DNA of 21,762 nucleotides from Niastella sp966211305 (GCA_966211305.1 CBIHPC010000084.1:1-21762); one strand, 5' to 3'. Counted from the first letter of the stretch, positions 14,162 through 21,762 are shown. Notes: a model not told the origin generated them from the sequence alone. A program made the numbers and translations.

Positions 14162-17100
14162 TTACCTTGTGAGGGTTACAGCCATCAATCCGATCACTAC
14201 ATCGTTGGCTATAGAATGGAGGCTAACTGACTGAAGCTCTTTATTGTAGTTCAACGGCATATCGAGTATGGTGGCGGCGCCGCCTTCAATGGCTTTGTTG
14301 GAAAAGCCTTTTATGGTTGAATACTCCTGCGGTGTAGTGTATGCTTTTCCGGTTTTAAGCCGGAGCCTGAGCGGCCGTGGTGCATCGGTAGTAAACGCAA
14401 GGCCGTCAATAAAATAGTCCTGTTCAACAGGCCACCAGTTTTTCGGGTTTGCCAATGGCAGCGTATCGATGGTTCCATCTTTATAATGCACGCGCAGTTC
14501 GGCATTTACCAATCTTGTTTGCATAGGATTGGTTGAACCTGCTAATAAATAATAAGCATGTTTAGCATGTCCTGTCAATGGCACAACAACAGAGTCTGGG
14601 TAATTATCCCACTTTGATGTGAACACGATATTCTTTTGCACACTATCGGAAGGCGTTGCAAATGGAATATGTTGAGGTAACACCAGTTCATTATTAACGG
14701 CCGCCCTGCGTAAACCGGCATCATCGATAACCGGTTGTACCAACGGATAACACCAGTTGCCTATACCCTGCACCGGTAATTGTAAAGTGGGCGACTGCGG
14801 GCGGGGCGACAAATACGACTGCTTAAAAATATTCGTCACCTTGTCGTTGAAGACGTTCGAGCAATTGATCTTTTCAAAATCACTTCCGGCCGCCGCAACA
14901 ACCCGCCAGTTCAAAACAGTTGTATCAGTAAAATGGCCTTCACCCCATTCAACCCTTACGAGGTTACTGCCAGGCACAAGATAAGCAGCAGGAATAGTTA
15001 TGGCGCCGGTCATTGCTTTTGCCGGTAATTGCATTTGCTGAACAAACGATTGTGTACCGGGATTCACTATTATTTTCGCATCAACCGCTTCGCCATTATT
15101 TCTTATGTTGAACCGGATCTGCTGGTCGTTAGCTTCTTCCGTGGAAATTATTTCAACCGGTTGTTTCAATTCAAACCCAAGCGGGAACCACCACACCATT
15201 TCTCCCTGCCGTAATTGAATAAATGCGGTCTTATGTCCGGCATGGCCCTGTAATGTTGCCTGCAACTGGTTACTGGTGAGCATGATATTCTGCAATACCT
15301 GCTGGGGATCGTAAATAGATTGAATGAAACCGGCCGGGGTAGCAGCTGTGAGCAGCGAACCAACAACCTGCACACTATCATATCGCATGGGCTGAATGGG
15401 CGCACCTGCCCATTTTATTACGATGGTATATTGTTTTGCTTTACCTGTTGCGATCTCAATTACCGGTTCACCCACCGATTCATTGATACTATGCCAGTTT
15501 ACCGGCTGGCCATTCACCATTATCGATTCAATGGCATCTTTTATTGCGCGCAGGTGTAAGCGCAGGTTCATGGCGCGGGAAAATGCCGGTTTTACAAGAT
15601 ACTGATCGGCAGTTTGCGTACGTTTGAAATCAACGGTGATATCAGGTGTTTGAATGGAAGCCATATTCCAGGTGGCAGGCCAGCCTGGTTTTATAGTAAG
15701 CGTATCTTTCAATGCATCGGGCAGTATGCCAAACAATCCTTCCGTTAAGGAACGGGCGGCCATTCCAATGGGATCGGCAAAATCGCGGTACAGTTCACCG
15801 CGAATGGCATCGTAATAAGAAAGCTGCTGAAACCCGCCCGGGCTCGATGACAGGTACATGCTTTCGACCAATGCGCTTTTCCATAACCGGTAGGCGTCTT
15901 CGGGCCGGTTACCCTGCCAGTAAGCCAGGGAAGTATGCAGGTTCTCGGCCAGCGCCACATTGTTTAACGACCAGGTGTAAGGCTGCCAGTTGGTAGTGGA
16001 CAACAGGTAATAACTGCTATCGCGTAAGCCATTTGCCCGAACAGGAACGTGCGGGATCATTTTATCTACATACCGCAATGCCTGGTACGCTTTAAATCCA
16101 TCGGGCAGTTTTTCATCTATCGCGTGATAGATGGTCCATAAACCGGCCGCCGGGTGTAATAGTCGTTCCCCCAACGCATCTTTGTATTCTGCATACCAAC
16201 CCAGTTCAGGCATCCATAACTGGTGGTTCACTGCATCAGATATTTTTGTTGCTTCGTGCTGAAAGGGTGTTGGGTCTTCCCCCACTATTGGCGCCAGTTG
16301 TGCCGCAACCGCATTGGCGCGGTAATTATAGGCTGAAGAATGGGTAACGCCGCCTCCACTGTACTGTAGGGCATCGCTGGCCCAAATACAGCAATAGGCA
16401 TCGTACAGCCCATCGTTATCCGCATCGTAATTTCTTTTTTCCCAGGCCAGGTGCCGTTGCAACGTTGGCCACTGTTGTATTATGTAGGCAGAATCGCCGG
16501 TATAATAAAAATGCGTCAGCAACTGATCTATGAACACGAGGTTCATGTCGTAATGGTGCGGGCGCAGATCTCCATTGGGATTGCGGCAGATGTAACCGCT
16601 ACTGAACATGGAAGTGCCCATTTTTTCCAGTTGCCTTGCCAGGTGTAAAGCGGTATCGAATACAACCGGACCTGTTGCCGGTGTAGTAACCTGCGATAAT
16701 GCATAACTGCTGAAATGCGTTCTTGCCCTGTCGTGCCAGCCCAATGCATCTGCAACATAAGCGCCGCGCCAGGCGGGTAAACGCATGCGCCATGCAACCG
16801 CCCCATGCATATAGGTAGGTGATTCCCATATACCATCGGCCGCAACGCTTAATGCGCCGCCCAATGTGTTTATCCATTTATCGGGCGTAACGATCTTTAT
16901 GCGGCCGGCCAGTTTCTTACGGGCAGCTTCTGCTTCGGTAAACGTTTGCGCCAGTTTGTTATATGCAGTGGTTACAGAATCGCCCGGTTGTATCAAAAAG
17001 TAATTTACGCCATTGGCGACAGGCATTTTTCCGGCAATGGCCGGTGTTGCCGATGAATCGCTTTGATATAATTGTAATGGGTCGTGTTGTTGAGCAGCAT

Positions 17101-17887
17101 CTGTTATTTTAATAACCGATGCCGGCGGCACAATGGCCGACAGCCGCTTTAGCCCTTTGCTTATAGCCGCGGGTAATTCGTTCTTTGGTTTGTACTTAAT
17201 TTCATTTAGCTCCTCTTCCGTCAATACCCTACCTGTTCCATATAGTAAATGAAAACTGTTCTTATTGATGGAATAACTATTGTCTTTACAATAACCGGGT
17301 TGCAGGTAGAAGGACGACTCAGGATCGGCGCCGATATCGCCATCGCGGGAGAACTTCTTGCCTGATGCGCCGCCGTATACCCAGCACAATGCTACTTTGG
17401 ATGTAACATTTACAAATTGGGTTTTAATGATCATGCCTTCGGCTCCGGCCAGCGCCAGTACGGTAATTTGCATGGAACCATTTCCCAGCAGCGGATCTTT
17501 TATGCTGTACAACATGGCGCCCGCGCGATAGGTCGCTTTTATATATTTTGCTTCTGTGAGCCATTTGCTTTTATTGCCCGCGATCAGGCCGAGCTTAAAA
17601 TTGCCGCCCATGCCCGGCATGTATAAAGCAAACTCAGGCAGGTCGCCGGTTTCAATTCTGAAACCGGTATTGGTGCCATATAACGCGCGGTTGAACCGCA
17701 TTTTACCATTAACGGTAACAAAATCGGTTCCCTGGGGATGATAGTGAATGGAGCGTTCTGTAGAATTCTTCTCCGGTTCTGACCTTACCGCATGCAATTG
17801 CATATTGCCTTTTGCCAATTGTGCATTGGCTACAGCAGGAATGATAATAGAAAGAAATGCAATAAAATATAGCGATTTGTGAAACAT
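14162..17887 (-). CDS. Large secreted DUF4450-type protein with (alpha/alpha)6-barrel-like core
   Basis: The 1241-residue exported protein was given the start at 17887 because it opens a signal peptide (MFHKSLYFIAFLSIIIPAVANAQ). The longest frame starts 16 codons earlier but puts a polar segment in front. The N-terminal beta-rich part, about 25-330, includes HYHPQGTDFVTVNGKMRFNRALYG, which I associate with the DUF4450 family. A helical central part, about 340-750, resembles (alpha/alpha)6-barrel glycosidases: GIWESPTYMHGAVAWRMRLPAWRG, the acidic loop DADNDGLYDAY near residue 485, then TTNWQPYTWSLNNVALAENLH. Beta-sandwich material follows, with a C-terminal domain (about 960-1240) containing KHAYYLLAGSTNP and RVHYKDGTIDTLPL. 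I infer a polysaccharide-active hydrolase or lyase, perhaps for pectin side chains given the PL22 gene two genes upstream. No experimentally known relative comes to mind, and the active site is not assigned. Confidence 0.8.
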   Translation of the reverse strand: MFHKSLYFIAFLSIIIPAVANAQLAKGNMQLHAVRSEPEKNSTERSIHYHPQGTDFVTVNGKMRFNRALYGTNTGFRIETGDLPEFALYMPGMGGNFKLGLIAGNKSKWLTEAKYIKATYRAGAMLYSIKDPLLGNGSMQITVLALAGAEGMIIKTQFVNVTSKVALCWVYGGASGKKFSRDGDIGADPESSFYLQPGYCKDNSYSINKNSFHLLYGTGRVLTEEELNEIKYKPKNELPAAISKGLKRLSAIVPPASVIKITDAAQQHDPLQLYQSDSSATPAIAGKMPVANGVNYFLIQPGDSVTTAYNKLAQTFTEAEAARKKLAGRIKIVTPDKWINTLGGALSVAADGIWESPTYMHGAVAWRMRLPAWRGAYVADALGWHDRARTHFSSYALSQVTTPATGPVVFDTALHLARQLEKMGTSMFSSGYICRNPNGDLRPHHYDMNLVFIDQLLTHFYYTGDSAYIIQQWPTLQRHLAWEKRNYDADNDGLYDAYCCIWASDALQYSGGGVTHSSAYNYRANAVAAQLAPIVGEDPTPFQHEATKISDAVNHQLWMPELGWYAEYKDALGERLLHPAAGLWTIYHAIDEKLPDGFKAYQALRYVDKMIPHVPVRANGLRDSSYYLLSTTNWQPYTWSLNNVALAENLHTSLAYWQGNRPEDAYRLWKSALVESMYLSSSPGGFQQLSYYDAIRGELYRDFADPIGMAARSLTEGLFGILPDALKDTLTIKPGWPATWNMASIQTPDITVDFKRTQTADQYLVKPAFSRAMNLRLHLRAIKDAIESIMVNGQPVNWHSINESVGEPVIEIATGKAKQYTIVIKWAGAPIQPMRYDSVQVVGSLLTAATPAGFIQSIYDPQQVLQNIMLTSNQLQATLQGHAGHKTAFIQLRQGEMVWWFPLGFELKQPVEIISTEEANDQQIRFNIRNNGEAVDAKIIVNPGTQSFVQQMQLPAKAMTGAITIPAAYLVPGSNLVRVEWGEGHFTDTTVLNWRVVAAAGSDFEKINCSNVFNDKVTNIFKQSYLSPRPQSPTLQLPVQGIGNWCYPLVQPVIDDAGLRRAAVNNELVLPQHIPFATPSDSVQKNIVFTSKWDNYPDSVVVPLTGHAKHAYYLLAGSTNPMQTRLVNAELRVHYKDGTIDTLPLANPKNWWPVEQDYFIDGLAFTTDAPRPLRLRLKTGKAYTTPQEYSTIKGFSNKAIEGGAATILDMPLNYNKELQSVSLHSIANDVVIGLMAVTLTR

Positions 17888-17940
17888 CGTTGATGTGAGC
17901 GACGGTACATTATTAAGACAATCCCTACTTTTCAATTGCT

Positions 17941-18177
17941 GCTTACCGGTGAATGGTCAATGGTGAAAACCGCTGCAAGCCAAATAAAGCCTAAGGCTGA
18001 AGGCCAAAAGCGAATACAAATACAGCTTCAAGCTATAAGCCACAAGCTTCAAGTGAATACAAATACAGAAAATTCAAAGCTAAAAGCTTAAATCCAATAC
18101 AGGCCTGCTTTTCCTTTATCAACCGTATCAACTCTATCAACCTTTCAACTCCCTCGTTACATTATCACATTATCACG
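17941..18177. repeat. 290-bp spacer made largely of word repeats
   Basis: The gap between the two large leftward genes (17888-18177) is mostly repeat. At 17948-17968 are 7-bp units ggtgaat, ggtcaat and ggtgaaa. From about 17970 to 18105 run aagc/aagcct/aagctataagcc words, including caaatacagctt at 18017-18028. The 14-mer gaatacaaatacag occurs twice (18012-18025 and 18055-18068). At 18118-18153 are 9-bp units of atcaac(c/t)nn, then the 8-bp unit acattatc twice (18159-18174), abutting the stop codon of the upstream gene. No gene and no recognisable promoter is seen. Confidence 0.8.
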
Positions 18178-20340
18178 TTAAAACATTGGCCTCAGCCCTT
18201 CCCACTTCACTTTCCAGCTTCCGTCTTTTGGGAAACCGGGATTGGGTGTTTTGTTATTATCATAACCGGCACACATCATGGCTACGGCACTCAGCAATCC
18301 ACCATTGCCGGGTAAATAAATGGTTAGCCTGCCGTCCTGGTAATTGTGGCCATTAGCGAGGTAGGTATTTGTTTGCACCGGCATAAACAATGCGTCGAGT
18401 GCCTTATCGGGCATATGTAAACGGGTAGCCGTCATGGCCATCAATGGAAAATCCCAGCCCCAGGTTGTTTCCCATTTCCATACTTTCAAAATAAGATCGT
18501 AAGTGTTTTTCATTACCGTTGTATCAAGCCGGTTGCTGGCAGGCAGCGAGCTGTAGGCGCCCAACACCGCGGGATGGTCGGTAATGTATCTTTCATTCGT
18601 ATAACAATCGGGCGTGCTTTCCGTAGCGAGGTATACGCCATTTGCCTGCGGCCAGGGAGAAAGTTGTTTAATAATAGCGTCCCATTTCTTTTCGCGTGGC
18701 ATTCCGAGGCGCTGCCGCCATTGCTGGGCAACGGTCAATGCCCATTGCCAGTAAGCGAGTTCATAGGTGGGGTTGAATGTTTTCACCGCATCGAAACATT
18801 CCTGCGCCGGTATCAGTCCTTTACCCAGGTTGTATCTTTTCCCCACGGAGTCCCAGGTTGGAAACGAGGCCATGAACTGAGCCGTACCAAACACAAGGTC
18901 TTTATACTTATTTAAGATCTTTTTGTCTTTTTTGTTGCGATACGCCAGTTCTGCCATATAGATCAGATGCGGTTGCTGCCAGATGAGGAATGCAGCTACC
19001 GATGAAGGCGATTCTTCACCATGGTGATCGGTCATCTTTTGCCAGCGCAGCCCATCGAAACCCTGCCGCTTTGCCAACGCTTTTGCTCCTTTGGCCACGG
19101 TGAAATACCAGTCGAGGCTTTTTTCCATCAGCTCCGTTCTTCCCCACAATGCATAATGCACGGCATGCCACCAGTGCATTTCGAGGTGCGGTTTACCAAA
19201 CCAGCTGTTGAAGGTGAGCCCGGTTTCCTGTGGCGGATAAGCTGATGCGCATTGCACTTTGGTTATGTATTGCGACAATACGATCCTTCTTTCCAGTTCT
19301 GCAGCCCTTTTATCGGTACTGCCGGAAAGATCTACGGCGCCGCCGCTTTTCCAGAATTTATTCCATTGCGCGGTGCTGTTCGCTTTTGTTTCTGCAAAAG
19401 ACGGAGCGTATTTCTGTTCCGTTGGAGTAAAGGAAAAAGAAATTTCATAGTTCGCATTACCGGCCGTTGGTTGTATTATACAATCATGTTGCCGGCGCAT
19501 TTGTACCTGGGAGGCGCTGGTATAATTGTATTGAACAAAATAGGTGGTGGTATCCAGCGTTCTGCGAATACTGCCGCCAAACATCGACGGTTTATTTATT
19601 TCCGATCTGTGCCTGGCGCTATCGCCTTCAAATGTGCCTACATCTTTGAACTCGCCATTGGGGTAAGGAAAATGCAGGCGGAGCGCGATGCGTTTTTCAG
19701 CCAGTAATGGGGAGTTGATCTGTACCGCTATGGCATCCTGCTGCTGGTGTGCGTAAGTTGTTACGGCTACTGGAATATTTTCTACAGTGAACCGGCTCTC
19801 CAGTTTGCCGGTCCACATATCGAGTTGCTGATCTATGTTTTGAATATCTTCAATGGTAGCGATGCTGCCGTTCTTTTTGGTGATCTCCAGGCCGATATTC
19901 CCCAACTGCAAACGGTGCGGGTTCTGCCTGAAGTAATCTACCGCTTTGCGGCTACGCTCCGGTTCCTTTACCTGTACGCAGTAGGTTATTTTTTTTCCTT
20001 CCAGTTCATATTCCCTGAGCGTTTCTTCGCGGCGATATTTTTCCGTATTCGGAAAACTGTGCCAGCCCCACTCGCTTTGTGTTCCGAGCGGTACGCCTTT
20101 TTGATAGAAGGCGGGAAAGCTTTGCAATCCGGTTACATCGGCGGTAAAAGCAAATTGTCCATTACCAACGGTCAATGAATTTAATGAATCGGCTTTACTG
20201 ATATGTACCGTATGCCTGCGCACCAAACTTTCGCGGTCAATGGCCGGGCCCTGAGCCGTGCAAATACAGCTTAAAGCCGAAAGCAAAAAGCCAAAAGCAA
20301 AAACACGGCCTGCAGTTCTGAACTGTATTGACTTTCTCAT
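18178..20340 (-). CDS. Secreted putative (alpha/alpha)6-barrel glycoside hydrolase, family not assigned
   Basis: The 720-residue protein starts with MRKSIQF and a hydrophobic core VFAFGFLLSALSCICTA, a signal peptide with probable cleavage before QGP. The start at 20340 was preferred over in-frame ATGs at 20361 and 20403, which only add charged residues coded by a spacer repeat. An N-terminal beta-sandwich spans about 30-330 (NSLTVGNGQFAFTADVTGLQ). A helical-barrel part follows, about 340-690, with GLTFNSWFGKPHLEMHWWH (E387), HGEESPSSVAAFLIWQQPH, ECFDAVKTFNPTYELAYW, STPDCYTN and TTWGWDFPLMAMTATRL. This arrangement resembles GH65/GH95-type clans, with E387 or a later acidic residue as a possible acid, but I cannot place it in a family. 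It lies between the DUF4450 gene and the NTF2-like gene on the same strand. A role in trimming oligosaccharides is inferred. Confidence 0.8.
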   Translation of the reverse strand: MRKSIQFRTAGRVFAFGFLLSALSCICTAQGPAIDRESLVRRHTVHISKADSLNSLTVGNGQFAFTADVTGLQSFPAFYQKGVPLGTQSEWGWHSFPNTEKYRREETLREYELEGKKITYCVQVKEPERSRKAVDYFRQNPHRLQLGNIGLEITKKNGSIATIEDIQNIDQQLDMWTGKLESRFTVENIPVAVTTYAHQQQDAIAVQINSPLLAEKRIALRLHFPYPNGEFKDVGTFEGDSARHRSEINKPSMFGGSIRRTLDTTTYFVQYNYTSASQVQMRRQHDCIIQPTAGNANYEISFSFTPTEQKYAPSFAETKANSTAQWNKFWKSGGAVDLSGSTDKRAAELERRIVLSQYITKVQCASAYPPQETGLTFNSWFGKPHLEMHWWHAVHYALWGRTELMEKSLDWYFTVAKGAKALAKRQGFDGLRWQKMTDHHGEESPSSVAAFLIWQQPHLIYMAELAYRNKKDKKILNKYKDLVFGTAQFMASFPTWDSVGKRYNLGKGLIPAQECFDAVKTFNPTYELAYWQWALTVAQQWRQRLGMPREKKWDAIIKQLSPWPQANGVYLATESTPDCYTNERYITDHPAVLGAYSSLPASNRLDTTVMKNTYDLILKVWKWETTWGWDFPLMAMTATRLHMPDKALDALFMPVQTNTYLANGHNYQDGRLTIYLPGNGGLLSAVAMMCAGYDNNKTPNPGFPKDGSWKVKWEGLRPMF
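20261..20308. repeat. Copy 3 of the 'caaatacagctt' element, inside a signal-peptide-coding region
   Basis: The 12-mer caaatacagctt at 20261-20272 is followed by aaagccgaaagcaaaaag-type words, as in the spacer copy at 948-988. Here the element lies in frame within the gene ending at 18178. Its reverse complement encodes residues about 12-27, the hydrophobic core of the signal peptide. Confidence 0.8.
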
Positions 20341-20420
20341 TTCCAATTTGTCATTCTTCATTTTTAATTCCCTGTATTCCCTTCTACATTCTAAATTGAA
20401 CATTCGCTATCCGCTATTCC
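20341..20420. repeat. Word-repeat spacer between the glycosidase and NTF2-like genes
   Basis: This 80-bp gap is made of low-complexity words: ttcattctt- and ttctacattct-like pieces, then cgctatc and cgctatt in 7-bp phase at about 20405-20418. It is open in frame with the glycosidase gene, which creates misleading upstream start codons at 20361 and 20403. Confidence 0.55.
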
Positions 20421-20852
20421 CTAAGGAACTTTCACCGCCTGGCGGGCCAGCAACTTCCATTGCCCTTTTTGCTTTTGCCATACCAATAAAATATTCAGCT
20501 TTACACTGCCGGCATTACCATTGTCGTTGGTAGTGGCAGCTAACGTGTGACGCACAATGGCCGCATCGCCGGATACCGATACGATTTGATTGGTAAGTTC
20601 TATAGTTACAAAATCAGACTTTCCGGTAACAATATTATCTACAAAGGTTGTCTTGTCTTCTACTTTGCCGCTGCTGTGGCCGTAGCTCAACTTTTCGGCG
20701 GTGATCTTTTCCAAACCTGCCTTGTCGCCATCGATCATGGCTTTCTTTAAATTTTCAACGGCTGCGGTCACTGCAGCTTCGTCTTTACTTTGCGCCATTG
20801 CGCCTACCGTTATGCCGGCGATCATAATAACACAGATGAGTTTTTTTATCAT
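20421..20852 (-). CDS. Small secreted NTF2-like (DUF4440/SnoaL-like) protein
   Basis: The 143-residue protein has a signal peptide (MIKKLICVIMIAGITVGAMAQ) and one cystatin/NTF2-like cone-shaped fold. The N-terminal helix DEAAVTAAVENLKKAMIDGDKAGLEKITAEKLSY is typical of the nuclear-transport-factor-2 family, also called DUF4440. Strands follow (VTIELTNQIVSVSGDAAIVRHTLAA, LNILLVWQKQKGQWKLLARQAVKV). Such proteins may bind small ligands or have no activity; no catalytic residue can be assigned. It is transcribed leftward between the PL22 gene and the glycosidase gene, 80 bp before the latter. That neighbourhood suggests an accessory role in the same pathway, but this is only inferred from position. 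Confidence 0.88.
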   Translation of the reverse strand: MIKKLICVIMIAGITVGAMAQSKDEAAVTAAVENLKKAMIDGDKAGLEKITAEKLSYGHSSGKVEDKTTFVDNIVTGKSDFVTIELTNQIVSVSGDAAIVRHTLAATTNDNGNAGSVKLNILLVWQKQKGQWKLLARQAVKVP

Positions 20853-20890
20853 ATAGTAAGTTTAATGGCCTCAAGATAGTCAAATAAAAA

Positions 20891-21024
20891 ATCCAAATCG
20901 CAAATCGAAAGAACCAAAGAAAAAATACAAAACTCTAATCACAAGTTCCAAGAGAAAATACAAATCGCAAATCATAAGAACCAAAGAAAAAATTCCAAAA
21001 CTCAAATCACAAGTTCCAAAGAAA
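20891..21024. repeat. 67-bp tandem duplication, two copies
   Basis: Copy 1 (20891-20957) and copy 2 (20958-21024) are both 67 nt and agree at most positions, with a few substitutions and one pair of compensating single-base indels. Each copy is itself built from caaatc, aagaaccaaag and cacaagttccaa words. It is AT-rich and lies 38 bp before the NTF2-like start codon. Confidence 0.88.
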
Positions 21025-21161
21025 TATAAGGAACGCTTTTTTGAGATTTGTTGCAAACGGCAAACGTGAAAGCCTACATTCAAGCCTGATAACTATTTTT
21101 TACTTTCTCTACATTCAGAAGTCTTTCTCCCTATTCTTTAAATCCATTTTGCTTCCCTTGC

Positions 21162-21210
21162 CAACCTGTTAACTCATCAACCCGTCAACTCGTTAACTCG
21201 TAACTCGTCA
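21162..21210. repeat. 8-bp periodic (c/t)aactcgt array
   Basis: Units caacctgt, taactcat, caacccgt, caactcgt, taactcg (one base short), taactcgt and caactata follow in series. The array reaches the stop codon of the PL22 gene at 21212. It belongs to the family also present at 1033, 7202 and 9800. Confidence 0.88.
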
Positions 21211-21211
21211 A

Positions 21212-21762
21212 CTATATCCTGACTGCATACACCTGCTCTACCCCTTCAAAATTCGCTCTGAAGATGACCCATTTTCCATCGGGAGAAAAATGCACATTGG
21301 GTTCCAGCTTATAATTATGGTGCTGCATGTTCACCAGTTTCTCCGATTTAAAATGGTCGCCTTCCGGCCTGAATAAATAAATCCATCGCCCGTCTGGCGC
21401 TTTGGCCACCTGGCCGGGATCGCCGCCATCACCGGCGAATAAATTTTCATCGGGTGTTGTGTTATAATGAATGCTCCATTCATTGCGTTGCAGCTGGTAC
21501 TTCTTTTCCCTGAGCGTTTTTACGTTTACCCCGGCTACATAAAAAGTACTGCCGCGGGGTTGCTGCAGATCGAACCAGATGGTTTTGCCATCGGGTGCAA
21601 ACCACTCATGACCGGCAATCTCCATATCCATGCTGCGTATGTGCATCAGCTTTGCATTCTCTTTGCTGGCATTGCGCACATCAACGGTCCATATACGGTT
21701 TACCTTGTGCCAGGGTCCTTCATGACAAAACATCAACAGGTTGGGATCGGTTGAAGAGAACT
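21212..21762 (-). CDS. Oligogalacturonate lyase, PL22-like, C-terminal part only
   Basis: The gene runs in from beyond the right edge; its frame is open to position 21762, and no start is visible. The visible 183 residues begin FSSTDPNLLMFCHEGPWHKVNRIW, a block I recognise from PL22 oligogalacturonate lyases (Ogl type). These cleave unsaturated digalacturonate to 5-keto-4-deoxyuronate. Beta-propeller blade repeats follow: GHEWFAPDGKTIWFDLQ, GSTFYVAGVNVKTLREKKYQL, and a final HVHFSPDGKWVIFRANFEGVEQVYAVRI-like blade with the usual SPDGKWV motif (ours reads NVHFSPDGKW). The histidine in HEGPW is a plausible metal or catalytic ligand in the family. Localisation cannot be told without the N-terminus. 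It is the clearest sign of a pectin theme on the right side. Confidence 0.82.
   Translation of the reverse strand, partial: FSSTDPNLLMFCHEGPWHKVNRIWTVDVRNASKENAKLMHIRSMDMEIAGHEWFAPDGKTIWFDLQQPRGSTFYVAGVNVKTLREKKYQLQRNEWSIHYNTTPDENLFAGDGGDPGQVAKAPDGRWIYLFRPEGDHFKSEKLVNMQHHNYKLEPNVHFSPDGKWVIFRANFEGVEQVYAVRI

Larger units (their letters stand above)
20853..21211. other. 359-bp spacer with a 67-bp tandem duplication and an 8-bp repeat
   Basis: No real gene is seen between the PL22 and NTF2-like genes. From 20891 to 21024 lies a near-exact 67-bp tandem duplication, and at 21162-21210 an 8-bp periodic array. The 67-codon frame on the minus strand (20880-21083) is coded almost wholly by the duplication and is rejected as a gene. 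The promoter of the NTF2-like gene should lie here, but I could not fit a full TAnnTTTG/-33 pair. Confidence 0.7.

Noticed and set aside
16451..16877. Several overlapping frames in both directions inside the DUF4450 gene
   Set aside because: They are shadows of the long coding frame, with no signal peptide or family motif of their own.
20341..20403. Upstream extension of the 720-residue glycosidase
   Set aside because: The added residues are charged and coded by word-repeat DNA. The ATG at 20340 gives a normal signal peptide.
20880..21083. 67-codon hydrophobic frame on the minus strand
   Set aside because: It is coded almost entirely by the 67-bp tandem duplication, and its peptide simply repeats the repeat words. 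There is no family similarity.

Overview
The window looks like chromosomal DNA of a polysaccharide-degrading Bacteroidota, most likely the Chitinophagaceae (Chitinophaga/Niastella-like). The taxonomic guess is an inference from several points: a type IX secretion (T9SS) sorting domain, a Bacteroidota-type outer-membrane beta-barrel protein with a carboxypeptidase-regulatory-like N-terminus, the absence of Shine-Dalgarno-like sequences at the starts, many secreted glycosidases, and word-like short repeats in most intergenic gaps.

Layout. Positions 1-11091 are transcribed rightward and 11140-21762 leftward, so the two halves converge on a hairpin at about 11102-11133. The left half is a glucuronoxylan-utilisation cluster: the 3' part of a LacI-family regulator, a GH67 alpha-glucuronidase, an SDR oxidoreductase, a large GH115 alpha-glucuronidase and a GH10 endo-xylanase. 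GH10 cuts the xylan backbone, GH115 can remove (4-O-methyl)glucuronic acid from internal positions and GH67 from the non-reducing end of the resulting oligosaccharides. The SDR may reduce a keto-uronate or sugar-acid intermediate. A secreted tandem-thioredoxin protein and a T9SS-exported protein of unknown role follow.

The right half, read leftward, starts beyond the right edge with a PL22-type oligogalacturonate lyase (3' part only). It is followed by a small secreted NTF2-like protein, a 720-residue secreted protein resembling (alpha/alpha)6-barrel glycosidases, a 1241-residue secreted DUF4450-type protein also with an (alpha/alpha)6-like core, and an outer-membrane beta-barrel/TonB-plug protein. 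The lyase suggests a pectin theme for this side, and the two large proteins are the best candidates for poorly described enzymes. There is no SusC/SusD pair in the window.

The most unusual structure is not a gene. Many intergenic spacers are built from degenerate short words repeated with a 7-, 8- or 9-bp period, from a recurring 12-mer-containing element, or from a 67-bp tandem duplication. One copy of the 12-mer element lies inside a gene and encodes the hydrophobic core of its signal peptide. No tRNA, rRNA, CRISPR array, transposase or complete mobile element was seen.
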